64,000 nucleotides of DNA, from positions 1,466,001 to 1,530,000 of the forward strand of contig NZ_CP139420.1 in assembly GCF_034119845.1 (NCBI RefSeq), in the 5' to 3' direction. The DNA is from Flavobacterium sp. NG2 (GTDB lineage Bacteria; Bacteroidota; Bacteroidia; Flavobacteriales; Flavobacteriaceae). The notes below the pieces were generated by a model that searched no databases, had not been told where the DNA came from, and saw nothing but the letters and a program-made list of their open reading frames with translations. Of this stretch, positions 51,318 to 61,493 are shown piece by piece. The first letter of the stretch is position 1. Each line of letters starts with the position of its first letter. A program made the position numbers and the translations under genes.

Positions 51318-53951
51318 TTATTCAGCAGGTTTGGTTTCTTCTGCTGGCTTTTTCTTATTTAAGAACCCTTTTAGTAAGTCGGTTGCTTTGGCTTTTACTT
51401 CCTCTTTTGCCTTTTCTTTTACTTCTTCTTTTGTAACTGGAATAACGGTTTTGGTAGTGTCTCCATGTTTTTTATTTTTATTGATTAAATCCGTCAATTT
51501 AGAAGTTCCTTGGCTGATTAGTTTTTCTTTTTGTTGTTGAACGAGTTGATTGGTCAAATTACTTACTGCCGTTTTCATATCGGTTGATATTTTAGGATTC
51601 GAAAAATTACCTGTCATCACAGCATTAATCGGAATGCTTTCTAGTTTGGCGGCATCGGCAGGCGTTAATTTGGCTATTAAGGCATTAGCTTGTGTGCCAA
51701 GATATTTTGCTGGCACATCAAATTTTAAGGTATAGTTCATACTTTGGTCAAAACCATGTGAACCACCTATGGTTGCTTTAATGTCTTGGTATTTGATATC
51801 AAAAGGTTTTACGTTTACTTTACCATTATCAAAACTAATTGCAGCTTTCAAATCATTCAAATTAATCTTGCTTAGATCTAAAAAGTTAAGATTTGTAGTA
51901 AGAGCAGTTAACAAAGTAGAATTCTTAGAATTAACAGTCGTCGAAAGTAACTGTCCTAGTAAGTCTCCTGTTAGTGTTTTCAAATCAGGACTCATTTCGT
52001 CCGTTAAATTTCCGTTTAATTTAATAGTTGAGTTCAATTTTCCGTTGATAATTCCAGCAATAGGAGCGATTTTTTTCAACATCTCCAGTTGCGTAAACGA
52101 TTGAGCGATGTCAACTTGATTCAAGCCTAAATTCATGTCAAATACAGGAGTTTTTCCTTTGGTAGATACTGAACCGTTCAATCCAATATTTCCTCCAAAA
52201 ATCGAAGTTTTAACATTCTCCATGGTTACTTTTTCATCTTTGACGATTAGTTTTCCCGAAACATCTTTTAGTGTTAAATTATCATACAAAACCGTATTGG
52301 CTTTGGCGGTAAGCGTACAATTTAAGAAAGCAGGAATCTTCATAGCATCCGCTGGTTTCTTGTTCTCGGTTGCTGTTTTTGCTGGTTCTTCAGCAGTCAT
52401 AAAATCACTAATCGCTAACTGATTCGAGTTTAAACTAAAGTTACCTTTTAGCTCTTGGTTTTTAAAGATAAAACCATAGAAGTTATCTAAAACCCCAGTT
52501 ACGCTAATGTCGCTTTTTCCAGTCGAAGCATTAAATTGCTTCAAATTCACTTGACTTGGATTAAATTGTACCATTGCCATAGCAATTTTCAGTGCTTTAC
52601 CATTTTCATCCGTATAGTTGAATCCAGAAAGACTCATACTACCAGCATTGTAAATGTTTTGGTATTCGCTTTTTTCTACCGACTCCATATCGAATTTAGT
52701 GGTGACATCAGCCTTTAAGATTCCCGATAAAGGTTTGTCTAATTTGATAGGATACGCTTTGGACAGATTTCCTAAGTTGATGGTTCCTTTTAAATCGGCA
52801 TTTACCAAAGCATTTTGGGTAACGTTTCGAATATTCGCTTTAGCATTGAAAACATCTTGGTCTATTCTGAAAGAGAGTTTGTCTAAGTTGACATAGGTGT
52901 CATTCAAAATCCCAGTTTCGTTGATGATTTTGGTGTCAATAATAATGTTTTGAACTGACTTAGGTAAGTTAGGATATTGAAAAGAAGCATTATTGGATGC
53001 GATTTCGATATTGAATTTAGGAACGGTAGTATCGGTATAAGTTCCTTTTGCAAAACCTACCACGCTAAAATCACCAGTTGTTTTTACATTGTCAAGACTT
53101 GAGGAATAGGCAGCAGGAATCAGGCCTAAGAAGTTTTTGAAAGAAGAGGTAGGTGTTTTGAATTTCAAGTCATATTCTTGTCCAGCTTCTACCATTTGGA
53201 TATAACCATCAAATTCTAAAGGCAACTGGTTGATTAAGGCTTTGTTTTCTTTAAAAGTGTATTTGCTTTGGTCTAAATCAATTCCCAGAACAGCATCCAA
53301 AGTCAAAGCTACATTTTTCATGTAGTTCACTTTGTCCATGTCTAGCGATATTTTGGCCGTTGATTTGGTATCTAAATCTAATTTAGAGGCAGCAAAATCT
53401 CCTGTTCCTTCATGATTCAAACTGTCAATTACCATTTTAATTTTCGAAGCTTGGTCGGTATAGCGAAATTGGAAATTTTCTATTTTGTATTCTTGAATTT
53501 TTAGTGCCAAAGGCTCGCTTTTACTATCGTCCTTGGGTTTGTCGTCTTTCAAAGCAATATCGTAGTTGCCTATACCGTCTTTGTTGAAGATGATGTTGAT
53601 TAAACCGTTTTTGGAAGTGATACCTTGAATAGCAATCGACTCGTTTTTTTCTTTAAAAAGTTCTTTGACAGACATTTTTAAGTTCAATTCACCCAAAGCC
53701 ACAAGAGTGTCGCCCTCAAATGGTGCTTTGTTAATAATGACAAGAGAGTCTAAAGTCACAGTAGCATTAGGGAAACTTTTAAATAAACTTAAATCTGCAT
53801 CTTTAAAACTTACTTTAGCATCCACTTTTTCGTTGATCGCTTGTGCAATTTTAGCTTTTATTTGATCTTTAAAAAAATAAGGAATGGCAAATAAACTTCC
53901 TGTAAGGAGCAATAATAGTCCTCCGAATATAAGTCCGATTTTCTTTATCAT
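51318..53951 (-). CDS. AsmA-like outer-membrane-biogenesis protein
   Basis: An 877-aa protein with one N-terminal membrane segment (about 5-25, I-G-L-I-F-G-G-L-L-L-L-L-T). A very long beta-rich body follows, with repeated strands of the AsmA/YhdP/VPS13-like bridge type (S-I-A-I-Q-G-I-T-S-K-N-G-L-I-N-I, and the C-terminal A-x-G-G-S-H-G-F). A Lys/Glu-rich tail (about 805-877) ends the protein. It is anchored in the inner membrane and extends into the periplasm. Relatives help to move phospholipid to the outer membrane; that role is inferred here. Transcribed alone, with 333 bp upstream. Confidence 0.85.
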   Translation of the reverse strand: MIKKIGLIFGGLLLLLTGSLFAIPYFFKDQIKAKIAQAINEKVDAKVSFKDADLSLFKSFPNATVTLDSLVIINKAPFEGDTLVALGELNLKMSVKELFKEKNESIAIQGITSKNGLINIIFNKDGIGNYDIALKDDKPKDDSKSEPLALKIQEYKIENFQFRYTDQASKIKMVIDSLNHEGTGDFAASKLDLDTKSTAKISLDMDKVNYMKNVALTLDAVLGIDLDQSKYTFKENKALINQLPLEFDGYIQMVEAGQEYDLKFKTPTSSFKNFLGLIPAAYSSSLDNVKTTGDFSVVGFAKGTYTDTTVPKFNIEIASNNASFQYPNLPKSVQNIIIDTKIINETGILNDTYVNLDKLSFRIDQDVFNAKANIRNVTQNALVNADLKGTINLGNLSKAYPIKLDKPLSGILKADVTTKFDMESVEKSEYQNIYNAGSMSLSGFNYTDENGKALKIAMAMVQFNPSQVNLKQFNASTGKSDISVTGVLDNFYGFIFKNQELKGNFSLNSNQLAISDFMTAEEPAKTATENKKPADAMKIPAFLNCTLTAKANTVLYDNLTLKDVSGKLIVKDEKVTMENVKTSIFGGNIGLNGSVSTKGKTPVFDMNLGLNQVDIAQSFTQLEMLKKIAPIAGIINGKLNSTIKLNGNLTDEMSPDLKTLTGDLLGQLLSTTVNSKNSTLLTALTTNLNFLDLSKINLNDLKAAISFDNGKVNVKPFDIKYQDIKATIGGSHGFDQSMNYTLKFDVPAKYLGTQANALIAKLTPADAAKLESIPINAVMTGNFSNPKISTDMKTAVSNLTNQLVQQQKEKLISQGTSKLTDLINKNKKHGDTTKTVIPVTKEEVKEKAKEEVKAKATDLLKGFLNKKKPAEETKPAE

Positions 53952-54052
53952 AAATTCTAGTTTAAATTATTAAGAAATAACAGCAAAAATGTTGCCGTTA
54001 TGGTTGTGTAAAAATACAATTTTATCAAACAGTTAAATTGTAAAGTTTTTAT

Positions 54053-54086
54053 AAAAAAAATCGGTTTGAAATTTATTCAAACCGAT
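54053..54086 (-). terminator. Intrinsic terminator of sppA
   Basis: ATCGGTTTGAA (54060-54070) pairs perfectly with TTCAAACCGAT (54076-54086), 5-nt loop, followed on the minus strand by an eight-U run (A-run 54053-54060). It is 200 bp beyond the sppA stop, leaving a long 3' untranslated part. Confidence 0.85.
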
Positions 54087-54115
54087 GTTGTATTTCTTTT
54101 TACTGTGATTTTTTT

Positions 54116-54266
54116 TACCACGAATTACACAAATTAACACAAATCTTTTAATTAAACCTATGCGTTGAAATGAGCCAATACTTAATGTTGGTAATAGTTG
54201 GTTTTTAACAAAATAGTGAAATTATTTTCGCCAATTAATTTGTGCTAATTAGTGTAATTTGTGGTA
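54116..54266. repeat. Imperfect 30-bp inverted-repeat element in the sppA 3' region
   Basis: The left arm (54116-54145: taccacgaattacacaaat...) and the right arm (54233-54266: ...gtgctaattagtgtaatttgtggta) are inverted copies with a few mismatches. About 87 bp of unrelated sequence lies between. It is one of the ACACAAATTAACAC-type words seen in flavobacterial intergenic DNA. No coding sequence; possibly a non-autonomous element or RNA hairpin. Confidence 0.5.
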
Positions 54267-54284
54267 GAATCTAGTATTCATATT

Positions 54285-56045
54285 TTATCGAATATCAATT
54301 TCATAAGGCATAATAGCTTGAATGCCTTTACGTGCTTGAAGTCGTTTGACTTGTTCGATGATTTTATAATTTTCAATCCCTATTTCTTCTTTTATTAAAG
54401 CGGCTTTAGTTTGTCCGAAAGGGATTTTAGCTAATAGGTCATCAAAATTTTTCTCATAGACAGGGAAGTTTTTTGTTGAATAGTCATTTGTCTTTGCAAG
54501 TTGTGCTGCCGCTTTGATAGCGTCGTTTAAGTTTCCAATTTTATCAACTAATCCAATTTTTAGGGCTTCAGAGCCAGTCCAAACACGACCTTGCGCAATG
54601 GAATCTACCTGTGCAAAAGTCATTTTACGTCCTTGTGCTACATTCGTTACAAAGGTTTTGTAAATATGTTCAACACTTTCTAGCGTCACGGCTTTAAAGT
54701 TCTCGTCAATAGGGACAAATGGACTGTAGTTTGGAGCGTTTTCATGCGTTTTCACTTGTTCAACGTTGATGCCTATTTTTGAAGTTAACTGGCTGAAATT
54801 AGGTAAGATTCCAAATACTCCAATCGAGCCCGTTATCGTATTTTTCTCTGCAAAAATTTGATTGGCATTACAAGCAATGTAATATCCGCCAGAAGCGGCA
54901 TAATTCCCCATAGAGACCACGACTGGTTTTACTTTTTTAGTCAGCTCAACTTCTCTCCAAATCAAATCAGAGGTTAAAGCATTTCCACCCGGACTGTCAA
55001 TACGCAATACTATGGCTTTGATTTTTTTGTCTTTTCGAGCTTCTTTTAAAGAGCGTTTTATGGAGCCTTCACCAATGGTATTGACGTCTCCCTCACCAGA
55101 TTGAATTTCGCCTTGAGCGTAAATCACCGCAATTTGATTATCGGCTTGAATAAATTCATTATCTAAGAGTAACTTTCGGGTATAATCAACGATAGAAATA
55201 GTTTTGTATTCTTTGTCTTCTTTTACTTGAAGTAATTTTTTAATAGCCTCATGGTATTGATCTTCATAAGCAACAAAATCAACTAATTTATGTTGTTTAG
55301 CCATTGCTGGTGTGCGTGCTAAAAGTCCGTTGGCAATTTCATTTAGCTTGGTTGCTGAAATGTTTCTGCTTTTGGCTATATCAGTAATTACAGAATTCCA
55401 AACAGACTGAAGTAAAGCTGTGATTTGTTCCCTATTGGCATCACTCATTTTATTTTCTAAAAAGGGTTCTACGGCACTTTTGTATTTGCCATGGCGAATG
55501 ACTTCCATCTTTACTCCTGTTTTTTCTTGTAAGTCTTTGAAGAACATGATTTCAGAAGATAATCCCTTAAAGTCCATATCTCCAACAGGGTTTAGGTAAA
55601 TTTTATTAGCAACCGAATTTAAATAATATTCTTTTTGCGAATAAGTATCTGCATAGGCCATCACAAATTTCCCAGATTCTTTGAAGTTTTCCAAAGCATC
55701 ACGTACTTCTTTACTTTGAGCCATTCCTAAATTTGAATGGTTGTTTAAGATAGAAATTCCTTTGATTTTATCATCTGTTTTTGCAGCTTCAATTGCATCG
55801 ATGATATCGCTTAAACCTACTCCATTGTCATCAGAGAAAATGGATACCCATGGGTCTTTATATTTACCAGCATAATCATATTCAATTTCAGACAAGTCTA
55901 ATTCAATAACCGAATTCTTTTCAATACTACCAATCTCAGATTCGCCACCAAAGACTCCTGCAATAAGAAAGATTCCTAAAATAAACAATAGGCAAAAAAT
56001 AAATAATCCTACTATAGTGGCAACTACATTTCCTAAAAATTTCAT
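54285..56045 (-). CDS. sppA: Signal peptide peptidase SppA, 67-kDa type
   Basis: The ATG at 56045 precedes M-K-F-L-G-N-V-V-A-T-I-V-G-L-F-I-F-C, a membrane anchor; the frame is open 45 codons further upstream without support and would overlap the folK start. The 586-aa product has two S49-peptidase halves (about 95-270 and 310-520). The catalytic Lys lies in the N-terminal half, and the Ser in S-M-G-N-Y-A-A-S-G-G-Y-Y-I of the C-terminal half (I-D-S-P-G-G-N-A-L-T precedes). It degrades leftover signal peptides in the membrane. Downstream, the transcript runs through an inverted-repeat element to a terminator. Confidence 0.93.
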   Translation of the reverse strand: MKFLGNVVATIVGLFIFCLLFILGIFLIAGVFGGESEIGSIEKNSVIELDLSEIEYDYAGKYKDPWVSIFSDDNGVGLSDIIDAIEAAKTDDKIKGISILNNHSNLGMAQSKEVRDALENFKESGKFVMAYADTYSQKEYYLNSVANKIYLNPVGDMDFKGLSSEIMFFKDLQEKTGVKMEVIRHGKYKSAVEPFLENKMSDANREQITALLQSVWNSVITDIAKSRNISATKLNEIANGLLARTPAMAKQHKLVDFVAYEDQYHEAIKKLLQVKEDKEYKTISIVDYTRKLLLDNEFIQADNQIAVIYAQGEIQSGEGDVNTIGEGSIKRSLKEARKDKKIKAIVLRIDSPGGNALTSDLIWREVELTKKVKPVVVSMGNYAASGGYYIACNANQIFAEKNTITGSIGVFGILPNFSQLTSKIGINVEQVKTHENAPNYSPFVPIDENFKAVTLESVEHIYKTFVTNVAQGRKMTFAQVDSIAQGRVWTGSEALKIGLVDKIGNLNDAIKAAAQLAKTNDYSTKNFPVYEKNFDDLLAKIPFGQTKAALIKEEIGIENYKIIEQVKRLQARKGIQAIMPYEIDIR

Positions 56046-56162
56046 ACTTATAAATTTTTTAATACCTAATAAATAAAAACATACAATGTTACGGTTTGGC
56101 AGGCATACTTTATGCAAATATATTCTTAATTCTAAAATTGTTTTAGTTAATTTGTGCTTAAT

Positions 56163-56672
56163 ATGAAACAACAGTACCAAGTTATTTTGTCGTTAGGCAC
56201 CAATCAAGGAGATAAACTTGAAAACATTTTGCATTGTATTCAGTTAATCACTGAAAGAATAGGAGTAGTTATTCAGGTTTCTAAGTTGTATCAAACACCT
56301 TCTTGGGGTTTTGAAAGTGATCCTTTTTATAATTGTGCCTTATCAGTACTTACGACTCATGAGCCAACTCATGTTTTAGAATTGGCTTTAATGATAGAGC
56401 AAGAAATGGGGCGTATCAGGAAAGAGCAGCTAGGATATCAAGCTCGTAGTATTGATATCGATTTGATTTTCTTTGAAGACAAAATATTAGATACCGATAC
56501 CTTACAAATTCCACACCCATTATTACAGGAACGAAAGTTTGTTTTAATGCCTCTTTTGGATTTAGATATTCCTTGGAGACATCCTATTTTAAATCAAACA
56601 ATGGCTGATTTATTAGAAAACTGTTCTGATGATAGTAATTGTGTGGTGGTTCAGGATATTGTTATACATTAA
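56163..56672 (+). CDS. folK: 2-amino-4-hydroxy-6-hydroxymethyldihydropteridine pyrophosphokinase
   Basis: The ATG at 56163 is preferred over a GTG 9 bp upstream. The 169-aa product is HPPK of standard length: V-I-L-S-L-G-T-N-Q-G-D near the start, S-x-L-Y-x-T-P-S-W-G-F, Y-N-C-A-L-S-V, E-M-G-R-I-R-x-E, and the R-S-I-D-I-D-L-I-F-F motif that holds the Mg-binding Asp pair. It makes the pyrophosphate intermediate in folate synthesis. It converges with the methyltransferase gene and overlaps it by 4 bp at the ends. Confidence 0.96.
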   Translation: MKQQYQVILSLGTNQGDKLENILHCIQLITERIGVVIQVSKLYQTPSWGFESDPFYNCALSVLTTHEPTHVLELALMIEQEMGRIRKEQLGYQARSIDIDLIFFEDKILDTDTLQIPHPLLQERKFVLMPLLDLDIPWRHPILNQTMADLLENCSDDSNCVVVQDIVIH

Positions 56673-57205
56673 CTAGGCCAATGTAGTTTTTGAAATAAAT
56701 CCCATACTACAATTCCAGCACTGACTGAGATATTCAATGAATGTTTGGTTCCTAATTGCGGAATTTCGATGCATCCATCACAAAGGGCAACGGCTTCTTG
56801 TGAAACTCCGAAAACTTCATTCCCAAAAACAAGTGCATATTTTTGACCTTTTTCTACTTGAAAATCTTGAAGAAAAGTGGCACTTTCAACTTGTTCAATA
56901 GCAAGTGTTGTGATGTTTTCTTTTTTTAATTGACTAATGACTTCCAATACATTTTCATGGTGTTCCCAACTAACGGTTTCGGTAGCGCCCAAGGCTGTTT
57001 TGTGTATTTCTTTGTTGGGCGGTGTTGCAGTTATTCCACACAAATAGATTTTTTCAATCAAAAAAGCATCGGCTGTTCTAAATACTGAACCAATATTATG
57101 TAAACTTCGGATGTCGTCCAAGATTAAAATTAAAGGTGTTTTCTCGGATTTTTTAAAATCTTCAATGGATTTTCTTTCTAGTTCGCTGTTTTCTAGCTTT
57201 CTCAT
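56669..57205 (-). CDS. TrmH/SpoU-family RNA 2'-O-ribose methyltransferase
   Basis: A 178-aa SPOUT methyltransferase. Motif 1 is L-D-D-I-R-S-L-H-N-I-G-S-V-F-R-T-A, motif 2 A-L-V-F-G-N-E-V-F-G-V, and motif 3 I-P-Q-L-G-T-K-H-S-L-N-I-S-V-S-A-G-I. This is the trefoil-knot fold that uses S-adenosylmethionine. The target RNA (tRNA or rRNA) cannot be told from the sequence. Its end overlaps folK by 4 bp. Confidence 0.92.
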   Translation of the reverse strand: MRKLENSELERKSIEDFKKSEKTPLILILDDIRSLHNIGSVFRTADAFLIEKIYLCGITATPPNKEIHKTALGATETVSWEHHENVLEVISQLKKENITTLAIEQVESATFLQDFQVEKGQKYALVFGNEVFGVSQEAVALCDGCIEIPQLGTKHSLNISVSAGIVVWDLFQKLHWPS

Positions 57206-57227
57206 TCGTTGGGGATTAATCGTAAAA

Positions 57228-57257
57228 AAAAAGCTTCCAAAATAAAGGAAGCTTTTT
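57228..57257 (-). terminator. Intrinsic terminator of the DUF1573 gene
   Basis: AAAAAGCTTCC (57228-57238) pairs with GGAAGCTTTTT (57247-57257), 8-nt loop, and the minus-strand U-run comes from the A-run at 57224-57232. It lies 17 bp after the DUF1573 stop. Confidence 0.85.
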
Positions 57258-57273
57258 AATTGAATATAAAATT

Positions 57274-57729
57274 TTAGCTCTTTTTTGCATCATCAGCTAA
57301 AACAGTACCTTTGATAGTTAATGTTTTAGTAGCTTGTCCTTCCGCATTTGAAGTAACCGTAACCGTTTTTGTAAAAGGACCTACTCTGTCAGTAGCATAT
57401 TTTACTCCAATCACTCCTTTTGCTCCAGGTGCAATAGGTTCTTTAGGTGTAGTAGGAACCGTACAACCACATGATCCTTGAGTGTTTGTGATGATTAATG
57501 GTTTTGTACCGTTATTTGTAAATACGAATTGGCGATTTCCATCTGAATTATGTGCAATTGTTCCATAATCAATAGTTTCATTTTCAAAAACCATTCCAGC
57601 TCCTTCAACTTTAGGAAGTTTTGAAGTAACAGCTGTTTTAGCAGCTTTTAATTTTTTTGAAGTTTCTTGTGCGTTAGAAGTAGTAATTCCAAACACAGTT
57701 AATGCGGCAAGTAAAATTATTTTTTTCAT
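57274..57729 (-). CDS. DUF1573-domain secreted protein
   Basis: A 151-aa protein with a signal peptide (about 1-20, ending S-N-A-Q). The DUF1573 immunoglobulin-like domain spans about 45-145: F-E-N-E-T-I-D-Y-G-T-I-A-H, F-V-F-T-N-N-G-T-K-P-L-I-I-T-N, and the conserved S-C-G-C-T-V-P-x-x-P. The Cys pair might bind a ligand. This family is very common in Bacteroidota and its role is not defined. It stands alone, 165 bp from the divergent mutS start. Confidence 0.85.
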   Translation of the reverse strand: MKKIILLAALTVFGITTSNAQETSKKLKAAKTAVTSKLPKVEGAGMVFENETIDYGTIAHNSDGNRQFVFTNNGTKPLIITNTQGSCGCTVPTTPKEPIAPGAKGVIGVKYATDRVGPFTKTVTVTSNAEGQATKTLTIKGTVLADDAKKS

Positions 57730-57894
57730 TTTTTCCCATTTTTAAATTGATTAACAAAACTAAAGAAAAAATCATGCCAATACCATAAAATTTCCTTAAA
57801 ACTGACTTTTATTTTTTTAACTAATTCCATTTTCGCTTTTAAATCTATAAATTCGCTCTAATTTCCAATTATTCATAAAATAAACAAATATATT

Positions 57895-60501
57895 TTGGCA
57901 GCAAAAGAAAAAGTAGTAAAAGAAACCCCGTTAATGAAGCAGTACAACGAAATCAAAAGGAAATATCCTGATGCTTGTTTGTTGTTTAGGGTAGGTGATT
58001 TTTACGAAACTTTTGGTGAGGATGCGATTAGAGCTTCAAAAATTTTAGGGATTACCTTGACCAAACGCGGTGCAGGTTCTGATAGTGAAACTGCATTGGC
58101 AGGTTTTCCGCATCATTCGATAAATACCTATTTGCCTAAATTGGTCAAAGCAGGATTGCGAGTAGCTATTTGTGATCAATTGGAAGACCCTAAGATGACC
58201 AAAACCATTGTTAAAAGAGGGGTGACTGAGCTAGTGACGCCTGGAGTTTCGATGAATGATGAGGTTTTGAATTCGAAATCCAATAATTTCTTGGCATCGG
58301 TTTATTTTACCAATAAGATGATTGGTGTGTCCTTTTTGGATGTTTCAACAGGAGAGTTTTTGACCGCTCAAGGAAATGCTGAATACATAGATAAGTTGCT
58401 GCAAAATTTCAATCCTTCGGAAGTTTTAATTCAAAAAAACAATAAGAATGATTTTAAAGAGAATTTCGGGAATGACTTTCATTGTTTTTATCTCGAAGAT
58501 TGGATTTACAAAGAAGATTATGCTTTTGAAACCTTAACCAAGCATTTTCAAACCGTTTCCTTAAAAGGATTTGGTGTCGAAGATTTAAAAGAAGGGATTA
58601 TTGCTTCAGGTGCAATTTTATATTATTTGTCCGAAACCCAACATAATAGAGTTCAGCATATAACTTCAATTCAACGTATAGCCGAAGATGCCTATGTGTG
58701 GATGGATCGTTTTACAATTAGAAATTTAGAATTATATCACAGTTACAATCCAAATGCGGTGACCCTTTTGGATGTTATTGATCGCACGCTTTCGCCAATG
58801 GGAGGTCGTTTGCTAAAACGTTGGTTGGCTTTGCCTTTAAAGGATGCCAATAAAATTAGAAACCGTCATCAGGTGGTGTCTTATTTGAGAGATAATCAAG
58901 AAGTCTTGCAGAAAATGCAGTACCAAATCAAACAAATATCTGATTTGGAGCGATTAATTTCTAAAATTGCAGCAGGTAAAGTATCACCTCGTGAAGTGGT
59001 GTATTTAAAAGAATCATTGGATGCTATTATTCCAATAAAAACATTAGCATTAGAAAGTCCACAAGAAGCTGTAAAAGTTATTGGTGACAGCTTTCATAGT
59101 TGCGAGTTGTTGCGTGAAAAGATAAAATCAACATTAAATCAAGATGCACCAGTTGCTATTTCAAAAGGAAATGCGATTGCTAAAGGGGTAAGTGCAGAAT
59201 TAGATGAGTTGCGTGCTATATCAACTTCTGGAAAAGAATTCTTGGAAGGAATTGAGGCAAGGGAATCTCAGCGCACGGGAATTACGTCGTTGAAAATATC
59301 CTTTAATAATGTTTTTGGATATTATATCGAAGTTCGAAATACGCATAAAGATAAAGTACCTGCAGAGTGGATTCGTAAGCAAACTTTAGTGAATGCGGAA
59401 CGTTATATTACAGAAGAGTTAAAAGAATACGAATCTAAGATTTTAGGAGCTGAAGAAAAGATTCAAAAAATCGAATCGGAACTGTTTGAGCAATTAGTGG
59501 CTTGGATTACTACCTATATAAAACCAGTGCAGTTGAATGCTAATTTGGTAGCGCAACTGGATTGTTTGTGTTCGTTTACACAATTAGCGATCGAGAATAA
59601 ATATGTTTGTCCACAATTAGACGAAAGTTTCGAACTTGAAATTCAAAATGGAAGACATCCTGTAATTGAAAAACAATTGCCGGTTGGGACACCTTATATC
59701 GCTAATGATGTGTTCTTAGATAGAGAAACGCAACAATTGATTATGATTACTGGTCCTAACATGTCTGGTAAGTCGGCTATTTTACGTCAAACGGCTTTGA
59801 TTGTGTTATTGGCTCAAATGGGGAGTTTTGTTCCGGCAGATAGCGTTCGAATGGGAATTATCGATAAAATCTTTACTAGAGTAGGAGCGAGTGATAATAT
59901 CTCGATGGGAGAATCGACTTTTATGGTTGAGATGAATGAAACGGCTTCAATCTTGAATAATTTATCAGATAGGAGTTTGGTGTTGTTGGATGAAATTGGA
60001 CGTGGTACGAGTACTTATGATGGAATTTCGATTGCTTGGGCTATAGCAGAATATTTGCACGAACATCCGTCCAAGACTAAAACGCTTTTTGCAACCCATT
60101 ATCATGAGTTGAATGAGATGAATGAATTGTTGCCAAGAATTCAAAATTACAATGTTTCGGTAAAGGAGTTGAAGGATTCTGTGTTGTTTATTCGAAAGCT
60201 AGTTAAAGGAGGAAGTGCGCATAGTTTTGGAATTCATGTGGCGAAAATGGCTGGGATGCCTCAAATTGTGATTCAAAAAGCACAGAAACTCTTAAAGAAG
60301 CTAGAAAAAGATCATTCAAGCGATGCTTTAAACGGAATAAAATCAGAGAAAGATGAGATGCAAATGAGTTTTTTCAATCTTGATGATCCATTGTTAGAAG
60401 AAATAAAAGAGGAAATATTAAATTTAGATATTAATACGGTAACCCCTGTGGAGGCTTTGATGAAGCTAAATGAGATAAAAAGAATGCTGACTCGAAAATA
60501 A
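57895..60501 (+). CDS. mutS: DNA mismatch repair protein MutS
   Basis: An 868-aa protein of standard MutS length. The start is TTG at 57895 (L/M-A-A-K-E-K); no in-frame ATG comes before T-P-L-M-K-Q-Y. Mismatch recognition motif G-D-F-Y-E-T-F-G lies near residue 36, then connector, lever and clamp domains. The ATPase has Walker [10 protein letters not shown] at about 618, S-T-F-M-V-E-M, Walker [11 protein letters not shown], and F-A-T-H-Y-H-E-L. It recognises mismatches and recruits MutL. No partner gene is in the window. Confidence 0.97.
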   Translation: MAAKEKVVKETPLMKQYNEIKRKYPDACLLFRVGDFYETFGEDAIRASKILGITLTKRGAGSDSETALAGFPHHSINTYLPKLVKAGLRVAICDQLEDPKMTKTIVKRGVTELVTPGVSMNDEVLNSKSNNFLASVYFTNKMIGVSFLDVSTGEFLTAQGNAEYIDKLLQNFNPSEVLIQKNNKNDFKENFGNDFHCFYLEDWIYKEDYAFETLTKHFQTVSLKGFGVEDLKEGIIASGAILYYLSETQHNRVQHITSIQRIAEDAYVWMDRFTIRNLELYHSYNPNAVTLLDVIDRTLSPMGGRLLKRWLALPLKDANKIRNRHQVVSYLRDNQEVLQKMQYQIKQISDLERLISKIAAGKVSPREVVYLKESLDAIIPIKTLALESPQEAVKVIGDSFHSCELLREKIKSTLNQDAPVAISKGNAIAKGVSAELDELRAISTSGKEFLEGIEARESQRTGITSLKISFNNVFGYYIEVRNTHKDKVPAEWIRKQTLVNAERYITEELKEYESKILGAEEKIQKIESELFEQLVAWITTYIKPVQLNANLVAQLDCLCSFTQLAIENKYVCPQLDESFELEIQNGRHPVIEKQLPVGTPYIANDVFLDRETQQLIMITGPNMSGKSAILRQTALIVLLAQMGSFVPADSVRMGIIDKIFTRVGASDNISMGESTFMVEMNETASILNNLSDRSLVLLDEIGRGTSTYDGISIAWAIAEYLHEHPSKTKTLFATHYHELNEMNELLPRIQNYNVSVKELKDSVLFIRKLVKGGSAHSFGIHVAKMAGMPQIVIQKAQKLLKKLEKDHSSDALNGIKSEKDEMQMSFFNLDDPLLEEIKEEILNLDINTVTPVEALMKLNEIKRMLTRK

Positions 60502-60646
60502 TTTTATATTTAAAGTTTAGGTTATCAGAAGGTTATAAAATAATTCAAAAAAAGTTTCAAAAAGCCCTTGTTTTATTCAATAAATGTCCTAAATTTGCAT
60601 CCGCAATACAGAACAAGTATCGCGGTTCTTTTTAAGAATTGAAAAT

Positions 60647-60719
60647 GCGAAAATAGCTCAGTTGGTAGAGCGCGACCTTGCCAAGGTCGAGGTCGCGGGT
60701 TCGAGCCCCGTTTTTCGCT
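60647..60719 (+). tRNA. tRNA-Gly (anticodon GCC)
   Basis: A full cloverleaf: acceptor GCGAAAA (60647-60653) with TTTTCGC (60712-60718) and discriminator T. The D-arm has AGCTCAGTTGGTAGAGC, the anticodon loop in CCTT-GCC-AAGG, and the T-arm GGTTCGAGCCC. CCA is not encoded. It lies 145 bp after mutS. Confidence 0.93.
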
Positions 60720-60851
60720 CAAAAGCGTAAAAAGCTCGAAAGATTTTGTTTTTTAAAATTAAACAGTATCTTTGAAAAATATAACGCTCGTATGGGTTTG
60801 GTTTAATTAATTTTTTATAAAAATTTAAAAATCATTCTTTTAAAGCGTAAC

Positions 60852-60937
60852 GCTCGGATGGTGAAATTGGTAGACACGCTGGACTTAAAATCCAGTGAAC
60901 AGCAATGTTCGTGCGGGTTCAAGTCCCGCTCTGAGTA
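60852..60937 (+). tRNA. tRNA-Leu (anticodon TAA)
   Basis: An 86-nt class II tRNA with a long variable arm. Acceptor GCTCGGA pairs with TCTGAGT (two G-U pairs), discriminator A. D-arm TGGTGAAATTGG, anticodon stem CTGGA/TCCAG around the loop CTTAAAA, and T-arm GGGTTCAAGTCCC. It follows tRNA-Gly by about 130 bp and probably shares its transcript. Confidence 0.93.
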
Positions 60938-60940
60938 CTA

Positions 60941-60970
60941 AAGCCTCTTCTTTTGAAGAGGCTTTTTTTT
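60941..60970 (+). terminator. Intrinsic terminator of the tRNA-Gly/tRNA-Leu unit
   Basis: AAGCCTCTTC (60941-60950) pairs with GAAGAGGCTT (60955-60964) around a TTTT loop, then a run of T. It starts 4 nt after the tRNA-Leu end. Confidence 0.92.
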
Positions 60971-61050
60971 GTTTATAACTATATGGTTTTTCGTATGGTG
61001 AAAATTGTTAAAGATTGTATTTTTAAATTTTTAAATAGGAATATAGAGAT

Positions 61051-61398
61051 ATGGGATCTTTTGTGATTAGTAAGCGATTTAGTGGTGATTATAAGTTTGA
61101 ATATACTTCTAGGAAGGGAAAGCCTATTTTCACGAGTAATACGTATGAATTACGAATGGATTGCGAAGCGGATGCGGAGTTGTTGCGTTCGTTGTTTGAT
61201 AAGTGTTCTTTTGTGAAGTTTAAGACTTCAAAAGGGAAGTTCTTTTTTAGGGTAGTATTGAATGATGCTGTAGTGGCTACTAGTAGAAAGTATTCTACTG
61301 CGTTGATGACGCAAAAAGGAATTGATGAAATTGTAAAATATGGCTCTAGGGCAGAGATATTAGACTTTGCCGCTAGTGAGGTTATTTTTGATGATTAG
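61051..61398 (+). CDS. YegP-type protein with two DUF1508 repeats
   Basis: A 115-aa protein with an internal two-fold repeat of the DUF1508 pattern: Y-K-F-E-Y-T-S-R-K-G-K-P-I-F-T-S-N-T-Y (about 13-31) and F-F-F-R-V-V-L-N-D-A-V-V-A-T-S-R-K-Y (about 64-81), each followed by a helix. The family (E. coli YegP) is small, soluble and of unknown function. It lies alone between the tRNA terminator and the convergent lipoprotein gene. Confidence 0.82.
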   Translation: MGSFVISKRFSGDYKFEYTSRKGKPIFTSNTYELRMDCEADAELLRSLFDKCSFVKFKTSKGKFFFRVVLNDAVVATSRKYSTALMTQKGIDEIVKYGSRAEILDFAASEVIFDD

Positions 61399-61493
61399 CT
61401 TGGTGATTCTTGCTAAAAACGATTAAGGTCTTGATGTGAAAATGTTAAGGCTTTTTTTGTGCAATTTTGGGTTGAGGTAAAAAAAAGATAAGG

